Positions 1-6,990 are shown, counted from the first letter of the stretch. The stretch: 7,345 nt of DNA from Flavobacteriaceae bacterium UBA2000 (GCA_002335345.1 DDCS01000127.1:1-7345), one strand, 5' to 3'. A program made the numbers and translations. The notes: generated by a model from the letters alone, not told the origin.

Positions 1-2
1 TA

Positions 3-1289
3 AACGCCCCAAATTATATTACTGACGGTTATGAAATTGGCGGTGGGGGTGATTTTATCCAGCGCAATGCGATGGTGCTGATTGCCTTAATCCAAGAACT
101 CAATGCGCAAAAGCAAGGCGACGAGGAACTGGTTGTTCTCGGTCCGAGTATGGGAGGGTTGATTGCGCGATATGCCCTTGCCTATATGGAGCAGGAAGGG
201 CTACCTCATGAGACGCGTCTCTATTTGTCGTTTGATTCGCCTCATCGAGGGGCCAATATTCCTATTGCTCTTCAATATCTTATCAATTATTTCGCTGTAG
301 TTGGTGGTGATCCAATGGCTCAAGCGACGGTAGATTTTGTCCTAAATTCGAGTGCGGCAAAACAAATGCTCGTCGATCATTTGTCGGGACATTTACTGGC
401 AGGGTCTGATTTAGAACAAGACCCTAATTTATTGTTGCCTGCGGGCGCGCCAAATTTTCGCGATGAATTCCAGCAGGAACTGGACGCCTTAGGCTTTCCA
501 CAAAATGTGCGCAATGTCACCATGATTAATGGTGCTGTAGATGGCACTAATATTGGGAGTCCAGGCATGGAGGTTGTCAATACGAGTATAGAAGTCGATG
601 CGCTTACCGACATTGATATTGCCTTATACTTTACCCCTGAAGCCGGGCAGAACATAACCGTGACCGATGTAGCGACTTATTTTATTGGGATTCCCGTGTC
701 AACTTTTTCTGCCGATGCGCAATCACCTGGGTCTTCAGATGGTGTCGACAGTGCACCAGGGGGAACAGGAAATATTTCGGCCGCTCTGGCTGGGGGTGGG
801 GGCAGCCCCGTACTTCAGGAATTTATTGACGCTTTAAATCAAGATGAGTATAGTTTTATACCTACCATGAGCGCCTTGGCCATAGACACCGATAACTGGC
901 ATGGCCCCGCAGATCTTGCGGCATCTCCTTTTGACAATATTGAGGCTTCGACCATTAATTCGGGCCATGTGAGCCTGACGCAGTCTATGGCAGATTTCGC
1001 GATCATTGAGATTTTTGGATCACTGTCAAATGATGATTTTACTGCCGTTGTTGGGCCAAAATTGCGCAACCCAGCCAAAGAGGCCATTGAGCTTTATTTG
1101 CCTCAAACATGGCAGCAAAGCACTTTGAAAGCCTATCTCTATAGCCTTGACGGCAGACTCATTGCTCAGAAGGAGTGGGAAGGAGTTACGCAAAATATTC
1201 AATGGACTCATGAGTTATCTCAAGGGATTTATTTGCTGGAACTGCATAGTGGAACAAATAGCGCCCATTTGCGTGTTTTGAAGCAATAA
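3..1289 (+). CDS. Secreted lipase-like alpha/beta-hydrolase with T9SS type A C-terminal sorting domain (5' partial)
   Basis: The frame is open to the left edge: codons from base 3 read NAPNYITDGYEIGGGGDFIQ, so the ATG at base 72 is internal and 428 codons of a longer gene are present. Seen: a nucleophile elbow GPSMGG with the putative catalytic Ser at fragment residue 49 (codon 147-149), followed by an SFDSPHRGAN segment (76-85) typical of lipase/esterase folds. SGHVSLT (320-326) could supply the catalytic His; the acid is not clear. A Gly/Ser-rich stretch lies at about 236-269. The last 65-70 residues (KAYLYSLDGRLIAQ, then GIYLLEL, ending RVLKQ) match the T9SS sorting-domain pattern, so export through the outer membrane and surface attachment or release are inferred. 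The signal peptide would be off-window. Substrate unknown: an ester or lipid is likely, and a non-lipase hydrolase is possible. It is convergent with rlmH and probably unrelated to it. Confidence 0.85.
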   Translation, partial: NAPNYITDGYEIGGGGDFIQRNAMVLIALIQELNAQKQGDEELVVLGPSMGGLIARYALAYMEQEGLPHETRLYLSFDSPHRGANIPIALQYLINYFAVVGGDPMAQATVDFVLNSSAAKQMLVDHLSGHLLAGSDLEQDPNLLLPAGAPNFRDEFQQELDALGFPQNVRNVTMINGAVDGTNIGSPGMEVVNTSIEVDALTDIDIALYFTPEAGQNITVTDVATYFIGIPVSTFSADAQSPGSSDGVDSAPGGTGNISAALAGGGGSPVLQEFIDALNQDEYSFIPTMSALAIDTDNWHGPADLAASPFDNIEASTINSGHVSLTQSMADFAIIEIFGSLSNDDFTAVVGPKLRNPAKEAIELYLPQTWQQSTLKAYLYSLDGRLIAQKEWEGVTQNIQWTHELSQGIYLLELHSGTNSAHLRVLKQ

Positions 1290-1313
1290 TTTTGAAGTCC
1301 AGAGATTTTCTGC

Positions 1314-1342
1314 TAAAAATTCACGGCTGCACGAAATTTTTA
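1314..1342. terminator. Candidate bidirectional terminator between the convergent hydrolase gene and rlmH
   Basis: TAAAAATT (1314-1321) and AATTTTTA (1335-1342) are perfect 8-bp inverted arms. Inside them CG (1324-1325) can pair with CG (1332-1333) around a six-base loop. Each strand therefore shows an A-tract, a hairpin and a T-tract. It lies 24 bases after the hydrolase stop and 16 bases after the rlmH stop, the expected place for a shared terminator. The GC core is only 2 bp, so it may be leaky. Confidence 0.45.
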
Positions 1343-1358
1343 ATTGCGAAAGTCGCTT

Positions 1359-1832
1359 TTACTGATGATGGTAGGGTTCGCCTTTGAGAATAGTAAAGGC
1401 TCGGTAACATTGCTCGACCATAAAAAGCCTGACCATTTGGTGGCTGAAGGTCATCGCCGATAGTGATACGCTGCTCATGGCCCGCTGCCGAACTTCTGCA
1501 GAAAAACCATAAGGGCCTCCAATGATGAACACTAACTTTTTTCCTCCGGCGTTGAGTTGTTTTTGAATGAATTCAGAAAACCCTACCGAGCTCATTTGTT
1601 TGCCTTTTTCGTCGAGTAAAATCACCCTATCGGACGCATCAAGGGTATTTAAAATGAGGGCGCCTTCTTTATGGCGTTGCTGATCGGCCGTAAGATGCTT
1701 AGTTTTTTTGAGCCCGGGAATGATCTCCAAATCAAACTTGATGTAGTGATTCAATCGTTTGACATAACCTTGAATGAGCTCCTCCAACAATGGATCATCG
1801 GTGGCTCCGACCATAAGTAAACTAATGTTCAT
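1359..1832 (-). CDS. rlmH: 23S rRNA (pseudouridine(1915)-N(3))-methyltransferase RlmH
   Basis: RlmH is a small SPOUT-class methyltransferase that uses S-adenosylmethionine to methylate N3 of pseudouridine 1915 in helix 69 of 23S rRNA, acting on assembled 70S ribosomes as a homodimer. Seen in the 157-residue product: the SAM-binding glycine loop IIGGPYGF (103-110), and the conserved C-terminal knot region SLSAMTFSHQMVR (123-135) with EQCYRAFTILKGEPYHH (140-156). I chose ATG 1832-1830 because it gives the family's usual length of about 155 residues and a normal first strand (MNISLLMVGAT). The frame continues upstream to an ATG at 1880, but those 16 extra codons lack family character and contain the likely promoter box. 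It is divergent from nadC and convergent with the hydrolase. No Shine-Dalgarno is seen, as is usual in this phylum. Confidence 0.95.
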   Translation of the reverse strand: MNISLLMVGATDDPLLEELIQGYVKRLNHYIKFDLEIIPGLKKTKHLTADQQRHKEGALILNTLDASDRVILLDEKGKQMSSVGFSEFIQKQLNAGGKKLVFIIGGPYGFSAEVRQRAMSSVSLSAMTFSHQMVRLFMVEQCYRAFTILKGEPYHHQ

Positions 1833-1836
1833 AGCG

Positions 1837-1844
1837 CAAAGATA
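1837..1844 (-). promoter_or_regulatory. Candidate rlmH promoter -7 box (TATCTTTG)
   Basis: The minus strand reads TATCTTTG, a full match to the Bacteroidota TAnnTTTG element. Transcription would be expected to begin about 4-7 bases downstream, roughly 1833-1830, at the chosen rlmH ATG (1832-1830), implying a leaderless or nearly leaderless mRNA. No TTG/TTTG -33 element is seen at 17-23 bases upstream, so the call rests on the -7 box and its position alone. Confidence 0.45.
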
Positions 1845-1898
1845 TTCATTTTGATCCTTGTGATAAGTTACCCAGTCCATGGGCCAAGATTTGTTGGG

Positions 1899-1906
1899 TA
1901 TTTTTG
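1899..1906 (+). promoter_or_regulatory. Candidate nadC-yihY-priA promoter -7 box (TATTTTTG)
   Basis: TATTTTTG is a full TAnnTTTG match. It predicts a start site near 1910-1913 and a leader of about 17-20 bases before the TTG start codon of nadC at 1930. There is no TTG at the normal -33 spacing. It is the only such box directly upstream of nadC, and I see none in the two short gaps downstream, so it may drive nadC, yihY and priA together. Confidence 0.45.
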
Positions 1907-1929
1907 TAATTTAGCTTAAAATCCATCCA

Positions 1930-2790
1930 TTGATTTCAGCAGCTCAAGAACAATTAGAAATTCAAGGCATAATTAAAAATGCCTTGCGTGAGGATATTGG
2001 TACGGGAGATCATTCGACATTGGCGTGTATTCCCTCCTCAGCGCGTGGTAAAGCAGCATTATTGGTAAAAGAATCAGGGTATATTTCAGGTTTAGATTTT
2101 GCCCATCAAGTGTTCAAAACACTGAGTCCGGACATCGTATTTGAGGCCTTGCAAAACGATGGTGCCTTTTCTGAAAAAGGAGCCATTGCCTTTACTGTAG
2201 AAGGACCAAGTCATATTTTGTTACAGGCCGAGCGTCTGGTGCTCAATGCGATGCAGCGCATGAGTGGGATTACCACCAAAACAAGGGCTTATGTGGCTCA
2301 GCTGGAAGGAACAAAAACCAAGCTTTTAGACACCCGCAAAACCACACCGGGAATTCGTGCTCTTGAAAAATGGGCGGTACGTTTAGGAGGAGGGGTGAAT
2401 CATCGATTTGCCTTATACGACGCCATCATGCTAAAAGACAATCACATTGATTTTTGTGGCGGTATGGACCGAGCCATTGAAGCGACCAAGACTTACTTGA
2501 CGGCGCATAATTTGGACCTGCCCATCATCGTTGAGGCCCGTGATTTTGACGAAATTAAGGCCATACTGCGACATACCGGGATTACCAGAATTTTAATCGA
2601 TAATTTCAGTATTGCGGAGACCAAAAAAGCAGTGGCGCTTATTGGCAATCATTGTCAGACAGAATCTAGTGGGATGATTAATTTGGAGACCATAAGAGAC
2701 TATGCCCTATGCGGTGTCGATTTTGTCTCTTGTGGCGCCATTACCCATTCCGTTCAGAATTTGGATTTGAGTTTAAAAGCAGTAAACTAA
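1930..2790 (+). CDS. nadC: Quinolinate phosphoribosyltransferase (decarboxylating) NadC, EC 2.4.2.19
   Basis: NadC converts quinolinate and PRPP to nicotinate mononucleotide, CO2 and pyrophosphate, the entry of de novo synthesis into the NAD pathway, in the cytoplasm. Seen in 286 residues: the N-terminal REDIGTGDHST (20-30); AERLVLNAMQRMSGI (100-114); the PRPP/quinolinate-binding core LLDTRKTTPGIRALEKWAV (132-150) with GGGVNHRFALYDAIMLKDNH (153-172); VEARDFDE (201-208); RILIDNF (220-226); and the closing ETIRDYALCGVDFVSCGA (253-270). Length is normal for the family. The start codon is TTG: an in-frame TAG at 1912-1914 blocks extension, and no in-frame ATG occurs before the conserved N-terminus, so no other start fits. 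The ESSGMIN segment has Met where I recall Gly or Asn in many relatives, a minor variation. The next gene starts 10 bases after the stop, suggesting cotranscription. Confidence 0.95.
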   Translation: MISAAQEQLEIQGIIKNALREDIGTGDHSTLACIPSSARGKAALLVKESGYISGLDFAHQVFKTLSPDIVFEALQNDGAFSEKGAIAFTVEGPSHILLQAERLVLNAMQRMSGITTKTRAYVAQLEGTKTKLLDTRKTTPGIRALEKWAVRLGGGVNHRFALYDAIMLKDNHIDFCGGMDRAIEATKTYLTAHNLDLPIIVEARDFDEIKAILRHTGITRILIDNFSIAETKKAVALIGNHCQTESSGMINLETIRDYALCGVDFVSCGAITHSVQNLDLSLKAVN

Positions 2791-2800
2791 GTCCAAACCT

Positions 2801-3730
2801 ATGGAAACAGCCTCGAATCGCCCCTATCCTTTTGAACGTTGGCCTTTGATCGGAACGCTGACAAGACTTTTGCGTTGGATTCAGCTCCCCGGGTTTCAAG
2901 GACTTTCGCTTTTTGATCTGATTGAAATATATAGTTTGGGCATTATCAAAGGGGCCCTTTCGTCGCGGGCAAGCGCCATAGCCTATAGTTTTTTTATGGC
3001 CATCTTTCCGTTTTTACTGTTTATGCTTAACGTGATCCCGTATATCCCCATTCGGAATTTTCAAGAGCGATTCTTAAAATTTATCGATGAGCTTTTACCG
3101 GCCCAAACCCACGATTTCTTTTATCCGGTAATCGAAGATATTGCCACAAACCCAAGGACCGGACTGCTGTCTTTTACGCTGATTTTAGCGCTTTTCACTA
3201 TGGCCAATGGAGTGAGCGCAATCTTTAGTGCCTTTGAATACTCGGTACATGTGACCATTAACCGAGGGTACATACGACAATACATTATTTCAGTTGGGGT
3301 CGCCATACTGCTTTCGCTTATTTTGATCCTTACCTTGGGGGGCATTGCCTACGGGGAGTTCTTGATTAATTGGCTCAAATCCGATACCTTGATTGACAAT
3401 GATCTTTTTTGGATTTCGGTGGTGCAATATTTGTTTTTTGTGGTGATGTTGTACGTGATTGTTGCGGCCTTGTACTACTTCGGTGTTCAAAAGCGAGGAA
3501 GCAAAGGGTTCTGGTCCATTGGGGCTTTGGCCACCACGGTATTAATCTTACTGACCACTTATGGTTTTGGGGTCTACATTAATAATTTCTCAAAGTACAA
3601 TGAGCTTTATGGCTCGATAGGGGCCCTGCTGATCATGCTTTTTTATATTTGGCTCAATGCCAATTTGTTGTTGCTCGGCTTTGAATTGGATCAGTCTCTG
3701 CGCCGACTTAAGGAGCGTTTTGTGCCCTAA
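2801..3730 (+). CDS. YihY/BrkB family inner-membrane protein (UPF0761)
   Basis: This 309-residue polytopic membrane protein belongs to the YihY/BrkB family, formerly mislabelled ribonuclease BN; its biochemical role is unsettled. Seen: a polar, aromatic N-terminus (1-35), the family segment LSSRASAIAYSFFMAIFPFL (53-72) that starts the first membrane helix, and about six hydrophobic spans near 58-84, 121-145, 160-185, 205-228, 236-262 and 267-295. The C-terminal signature YNELYGSIGALLIMLFYIW (266-284), then LLLGFELDQ (290-298), is strongly conserved in the family. A short basic tail (RRLKERF) follows the last span. Length is typical. It begins 10 bases after nadC and ends 24 bases before priA, so it is probably translated from the same message, although no functional link to NAD synthesis or replication restart is known. 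The family call is secure; a specific function cannot be given. Confidence 0.9.
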   Translation: METASNRPYPFERWPLIGTLTRLLRWIQLPGFQGLSLFDLIEIYSLGIIKGALSSRASAIAYSFFMAIFPFLLFMLNVIPYIPIRNFQERFLKFIDELLPAQTHDFFYPVIEDIATNPRTGLLSFTLILALFTMANGVSAIFSAFEYSVHVTINRGYIRQYIISVGVAILLSLILILTLGGIAYGEFLINWLKSDTLIDNDLFWISVVQYLFFVVMLYVIVAALYYFGVQKRGSKGFWSIGALATTVLILLTTYGFGVYINNFSKYNELYGSIGALLIMLFYIWLNANLLLLGFELDQSLRRLKERFVP

Positions 3731-3754
3731 AAAAAATCTGCTGATTAAACGTTT

Positions 3755-6202
3755 ATGCCCTTTATTGATGTCATTGTTCCCTTGCCCATAAACCAAACCT
3801 TCACCTATCGGGTCCGTGAGGCAGAAGCTTCTTTTCTTAGACCGGGGATGCGTGTTGTGGTGCCTTTTGGAAGAAATAAATTACGTACGGCATTAGTTTA
3901 TGGGGTTGGCGCTCAAGAATTACCAGAATATCAGACAAAGGAAATTGATCAAATTCTTGATCAGCGGCCTATAGTGAGTGCGATGCAATTATCATTTTGG
4001 CAATGGATGGCGCGCTATTATATGTGCACTTTAGGTGAGGTCATGAAAGCGGCACTGCCTGGGGCCATGCTTCTGGAGAGTGAAACCTTTATCGCGTCTT
4101 TGAATCCTGATCCTAACGCTTGGGAAAATTTAAGTGACGCAGAATTTTTGATTATGGAGGCCTTGTCCGCTCAACCGCGACTTTCCATAGATGAGGTTCG
4201 ATCGATTCTATCGCGAAGTTCAGTAATGGGGGTCATCTATGCCCTTATTGATCGTGGTTTGATTGAAGTTCAAGAGCAATTGGACGATAAGTACAAACCC
4301 CTTATGCGACGTTTTGTGCGTCTTAATCCCGATATTTTAGGTGAATCTAGTTTAAAACTTATTTTGGAGGGACTGAATCGGGCACCGAAACAACGCGAAT
4401 TAATGCTTTATTTACTTTCTAAACCACATGAGGAAGAGATTCAGCAAACCCAATTACTTAAGGCAGTTCAAGCGACGTCGAGCGCATTAAACGCGTTAAT
4501 CGATAAACAGTGGGTGCTTGCCCAGGAACACGCCTTAGATCGCCTTTTGCCGCACGAGGGCCCCACAGAGGTTCTTTCGGAATTGTCCCCCGCTCAGAAA
4601 CAAGCCTTTAATCAAGTCAATACTTACTTTGATCAGGGTAATGTCTGTTTGTTGCACGGCATTACATCGAGCGGAAAAACTCGGGTGTACATGCATTTGA
4701 TGCAACGATTCATAGCGGGCGGAAAGCAAGTCTTGTTTATCGTGCCAGAAATTGCCTTAACCACCCAATTAATCAGGCGATTACAGCGATTTTACGGACC
4801 TCAAGTTGGGGTGTATCACTCGCGTCAAACCCCGGCAGAGCGCGTTGAGCTTTTCCAGAAAGTAAAAAAAGGAGATCCCTCGGTTCACATATTGGTTGGG
4901 GCGCGCTCTGCAGTATTCTTGCCTTTTAAAGATTTGGGCTTGATTGTTCTTGATGAATCCCACGAGCCCTCATTGAAACAACACAGTCCTGCACCGCGTT
5001 ATCACGGTAGAGATGCAGCGATTATGCTGGCGCACTTAAATAGCGCAAAAGTTCTTTTAGGCTCTGCCACACCTTCCTTAGAAACTTACTATAATGCGCA
5101 GCAGAATAAATTTGGATTGGTTTCTTTGAATGAGCGCTTTGGAGGAGCCACGCTGCCCACTATAGAGTTAGTTGATTTGGCTGAGCAATATCGCAAGAAA
5201 TTGATGCGACAACATTTTAGTGCGCCCTTGATTACGGCCATAGAGGAGACTTTGTCTCGCAAAGAGCAGGTTGTTTTATTTCAAAACCGACGTGGGTTCT
5301 CGGCCATGATTGAATGTTTAACCTGTGGGCATATTCCGCAATGCCCCGATTGTGACGTGAGTTTAACCTATCACAGTCATCAAGAGGTATTGCGATGTCA
5401 TTATTGTGGTCATCAACAGGGGGTGCCTCATGCCTGTATGGCCTGCGCAGGCCCTCAGCTGGACCGAATCGGCTTGGGAACGCAACAAATTGAACTTAAT
5501 CTACAAAGCTTATTTCCAGCGGCTCGATTGGCCCGAATGGATCAAGACACCACCAAAGGGAAGCATGCCTTTACTCAGCTCATTGAGCGCATGAATCAAG
5601 GTGAAATTGACATACTCATCGGAACCCAAATGCTGGCCAAAGGTCTGGATTTTGACCGCGTGTCTTTAGTGGGCATCCTCAACGCGGACCAATTGATGAA
5701 TTTTCCTGATTTTCGCGCTCAGGAGCGGGCCTACCAACTCATGTCTCAAGTAAGCGGTCGTGCGGGTCGACGTGGTATTCAGGGACGAGTGATCATTCAA
5801 ACATATACTCCGGGACACCAATTGCTCCAGCAAGTCATGGCCGGAGATTACAAAGCCATGTATGACCAACAAAGTCAACAGAGGGAGCAATTTCAATATC
5901 CGCCATTTTGTAAGCTCATCCGCGTGACGATTAAGCATCGAGATTTGAAACTCAGTCAAGCGGCGGCTACATGGTTATTTAAAGTAATCGAGCAAAAGAT
6001 GGGATCCTTGGTTTTGGGACCGGTCGCACCGCCCGTCTCGAGAATAAGAAATCAGTACATCCAACAGCTTTTAATTAAAGTGCCGCAACAACAATCCTTA
6101 TCTAAAACAAAGGGTTTTGTGACCAAAGTATGGCAACGTTTTATCGCCCAAAAAGAATTTGCGCGCGTTAGCGTGTCTTTTGACGTAGATCCTGTGAATT
6201 AA
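3755..6202 (+). CDS. priA: Primosomal protein N' (replication restart 3'-5' DNA helicase PriA)
   Basis: PriA recognises abandoned replication forks and D-loops, unwinds the lagging arm and starts primosome assembly to reload DnaB. Seen in 815 residues: N-terminal 3'-end DNA-binding domain (about 1-105: MPFIDVIVPLPINQTFTYRV); winged-helix-like region; Walker A GITSSGKT (302-309); motif II as DESH (400-403); GSATPSLET (436-444); zinc site with eight cysteines at 521, 524, 530, 533, 548, 551, 561 and 564, whose spacing equals my recollection of the E. coli protein; motif V GTQMLAKGLDF (623-633); motif VI QVSGRAGR (665-672); and a C-terminal domain from about 705 (YPPFCKLIRV). Helicase activity should be intact. 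Oddities: DESH rather than the common DEEH, and GTQ (575-577) where GTE is usual. It is longer than E. coli PriA (732), which I recall as normal for this phylum. Last gene of the unit; no plus-strand terminator follows. Confidence 0.96.
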   Translation: MPFIDVIVPLPINQTFTYRVREAEASFLRPGMRVVVPFGRNKLRTALVYGVGAQELPEYQTKEIDQILDQRPIVSAMQLSFWQWMARYYMCTLGEVMKAALPGAMLLESETFIASLNPDPNAWENLSDAEFLIMEALSAQPRLSIDEVRSILSRSSVMGVIYALIDRGLIEVQEQLDDKYKPLMRRFVRLNPDILGESSLKLILEGLNRAPKQRELMLYLLSKPHEEEIQQTQLLKAVQATSSALNALIDKQWVLAQEHALDRLLPHEGPTEVLSELSPAQKQAFNQVNTYFDQGNVCLLHGITSSGKTRVYMHLMQRFIAGGKQVLFIVPEIALTTQLIRRLQRFYGPQVGVYHSRQTPAERVELFQKVKKGDPSVHILVGARSAVFLPFKDLGLIVLDESHEPSLKQHSPAPRYHGRDAAIMLAHLNSAKVLLGSATPSLETYYNAQQNKFGLVSLNERFGGATLPTIELVDLAEQYRKKLMRQHFSAPLITAIEETLSRKEQVVLFQNRRGFSAMIECLTCGHIPQCPDCDVSLTYHSHQEVLRCHYCGHQQGVPHACMACAGPQLDRIGLGTQQIELNLQSLFPAARLARMDQDTTKGKHAFTQLIERMNQGEIDILIGTQMLAKGLDFDRVSLVGILNADQLMNFPDFRAQERAYQLMSQVSGRAGRRGIQGRVIIQTYTPGHQLLQQVMAGDYKAMYDQQSQQREQFQYPPFCKLIRVTIKHRDLKLSQAAATWLFKVIEQKMGSLVLGPVAPPVSRIRNQYIQQLLIKVPQQQSLSKTKGFVTKVWQRFIAQKEFARVSVSFDVDPVN

Positions 6203-6235
6203 AAACTAAGCTTTACCCGCGGCGGCGGCCAAAGC
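6201..6235 (-). terminator. Intrinsic terminator of the lytTR gene, overlapping its last codons and stop
   Basis: Read on the minus strand, GCTTT (6235-6231) pairs with AAAGC (6214-6210). Inside that, a G-U pair and a G-G mismatch precede CCGC (6228-6225), which pairs with GCGG (6220-6217) around a four-base loop. TTAGTTTTT (6209-6201) follows, giving the U-rich tail and including the TAG stop codon. The plus-strand copy of the hairpin has no T-tract after it, so it should act for the regulator and not for priA. Confidence 0.6.
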
Positions 6236-6922
6236 GGCAACCAAATCAGTTTTACGATTTCGGCTCAAGGGGAGGCTTTGATTTTCCAGCTCTATTTGTT
6301 TGCTGTTGTAGCGTTGAACCTTATCTAGGTTAACGATATACGATTTGTGGATGCGCAGAAAACGATCCTCTGGGAGTATTTGTTCGAAGGCTTTCATGGT
6401 AGAGAGGACCACCAATGAGTCATGTTCTGTGACAAGCTTTACATAATCCCCTAATGCTTCAACGTATTTCAGTTCACTCAAGAAGACTTTACGTTTTTTA
6501 AGGTTGCTCTTGACAAAAATAAAATCCTCGTCGTCAAATCCTTCTTCATTGCGCAATTTATAGTTGACGATGGCTTTATGAACGGCGTTTAAAAAACGAT
6601 CTTTTGCAATGGGTTTACGCAAATAATCGATGGCGTCGTAGTCAAAAGCCTTAAAGGCATATTTGGTTTTACCCGTCACAAAGATAATTTGCGGCTTTTG
6701 TGTCATGTCATCGAGAAGATCGAACCCCGAGACTCTTGGCATTTCAATATCAAGAAAGACCAAATCAATTTGTTGTGAAGTCAATCCCTCCTTGGCCTCC
6801 TCGGCGCTATTGTATTGCGCAGCAAGCTTTAAAGAAGGATGTTCATTGATCAGTTTTACTATGGAAAGTCGCTGTAGGGTCGAGTCATCAACAACAGCAC
6901 AATTCAACGTGGTTTGATCCAT
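6206..6922 (-). CDS. LytTR-family response regulator (receiver domain plus LytTR DNA-binding domain), orphan
   Basis: This cytoplasmic transcription factor has the AlgR/LytR layout. Seen in 238 residues: receiver domain (about 6-122) with acidic pair D12-D13, phosphoacceptor D58 in FLDIEMP, T83 in FVTGKT and K103 in LRKP, all the residues needed for phosphorylation; then a LytTR domain (about 134-232) with FIFVKS (134-139), YVEALGDYVKL (153-163) and FLRIHKSYIVNL (188-199). I chose ATG 6922-6920; the frame extends to a TTG at 6949, but those nine codons lie over a likely promoter and add no receiver residues. No histidine kinase is next to it, so its partner must be elsewhere. The Ala-rich tail (AALAAAAGKA) is encoded by GC-rich DNA that forms the terminator. 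It faces priA with a 3-base gap. Targets unknown; autoregulation is suggested by the repeats at 6991-7020. Confidence 0.93.
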   Translation of the reverse strand: MDQTTLNCAVVDDSTLQRLSIVKLINEHPSLKLAAQYNSAEEAKEGLTSQQIDLVFLDIEMPRVSGFDLLDDMTQKPQIIFVTGKTKYAFKAFDYDAIDYLRKPIAKDRFLNAVHKAIVNYKLRNEEGFDDEDFIFVKSNLKKRKVFLSELKYVEALGDYVKLVTEHDSLVVLSTMKAFEQILPEDRFLRIHKSYIVNLDKVQRYNSKQIELENQSLPLSRNRKTDLVAALAAAAGKA

Positions 6923-6942
6923 AATAAGGTGAGGTTTTAGGA

Positions 6943-6977
6943 CAAACAATATTAGTCAATTAAAAATAGTTGCACAA
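6943..6977 (-). promoter_or_regulatory. Weak candidate lytTR promoter
   Basis: On the minus strand TATTGTTTG (6951-6943) resembles TAnnTTTG but with three bases between TA and TTTG. TTG (6977-6975) lies 23 bases upstream, at the long end of accepted -33 spacing. It would start transcription near 6938 and leave a leader of about 15 bases before ATG 6922. The imperfect match would suit a promoter that needs an activator. Confidence 0.35.
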
Positions 6978-6990
6978 GTTTTGATGGGCT

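Noticed and set aside
72..74. ATG as the start of the hydrolase gene
   Set aside because: The same frame is open to base 3 and encodes a segment (TDGYEIGGGGDFIQRNA) that fits the protein family, so this Met is internal.
1346..1356. GCGA-AAG-TCGC hairpin followed by TTTT near the rlmH stop
   Set aside because: The stem is only 4 bp with a 3-base loop; the 8-bp symmetric stem at 1314-1342 is a better terminator candidate.
1833..1880. 16-codon N-terminal extension of RlmH from ATG 1880
   Set aside because: It makes the protein longer than the family norm, does not look like RlmH, and overlaps a TAnnTTTG promoter box.
1833..1929. NAD-related riboswitch upstream of nadC
   Set aside because: The predicted leader is only about 17-20 bases, too short for a riboswitch, and no structured element is visible.
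5666..5959. Minus-strand open frame of 97 codons inside priA
   Set aside because: It lies opposite highly conserved PriA helicase motifs V and VI and its translation resembles no protein I recognise; other antisense frames in the window were rejected for the same reason.
6663..6917. Plus-strand open frame of 84 codons opposite the receiver domain
   Set aside because: It is antisense to conserved receiver motifs and has no promoter or recognisable protein features.
6923..6949. Nine-codon N-terminal extension of the LytTR regulator from TTG 6949
   Set aside because: A normal ATG at 6922 begins a standard receiver domain, and the extension lies on the probable promoter.
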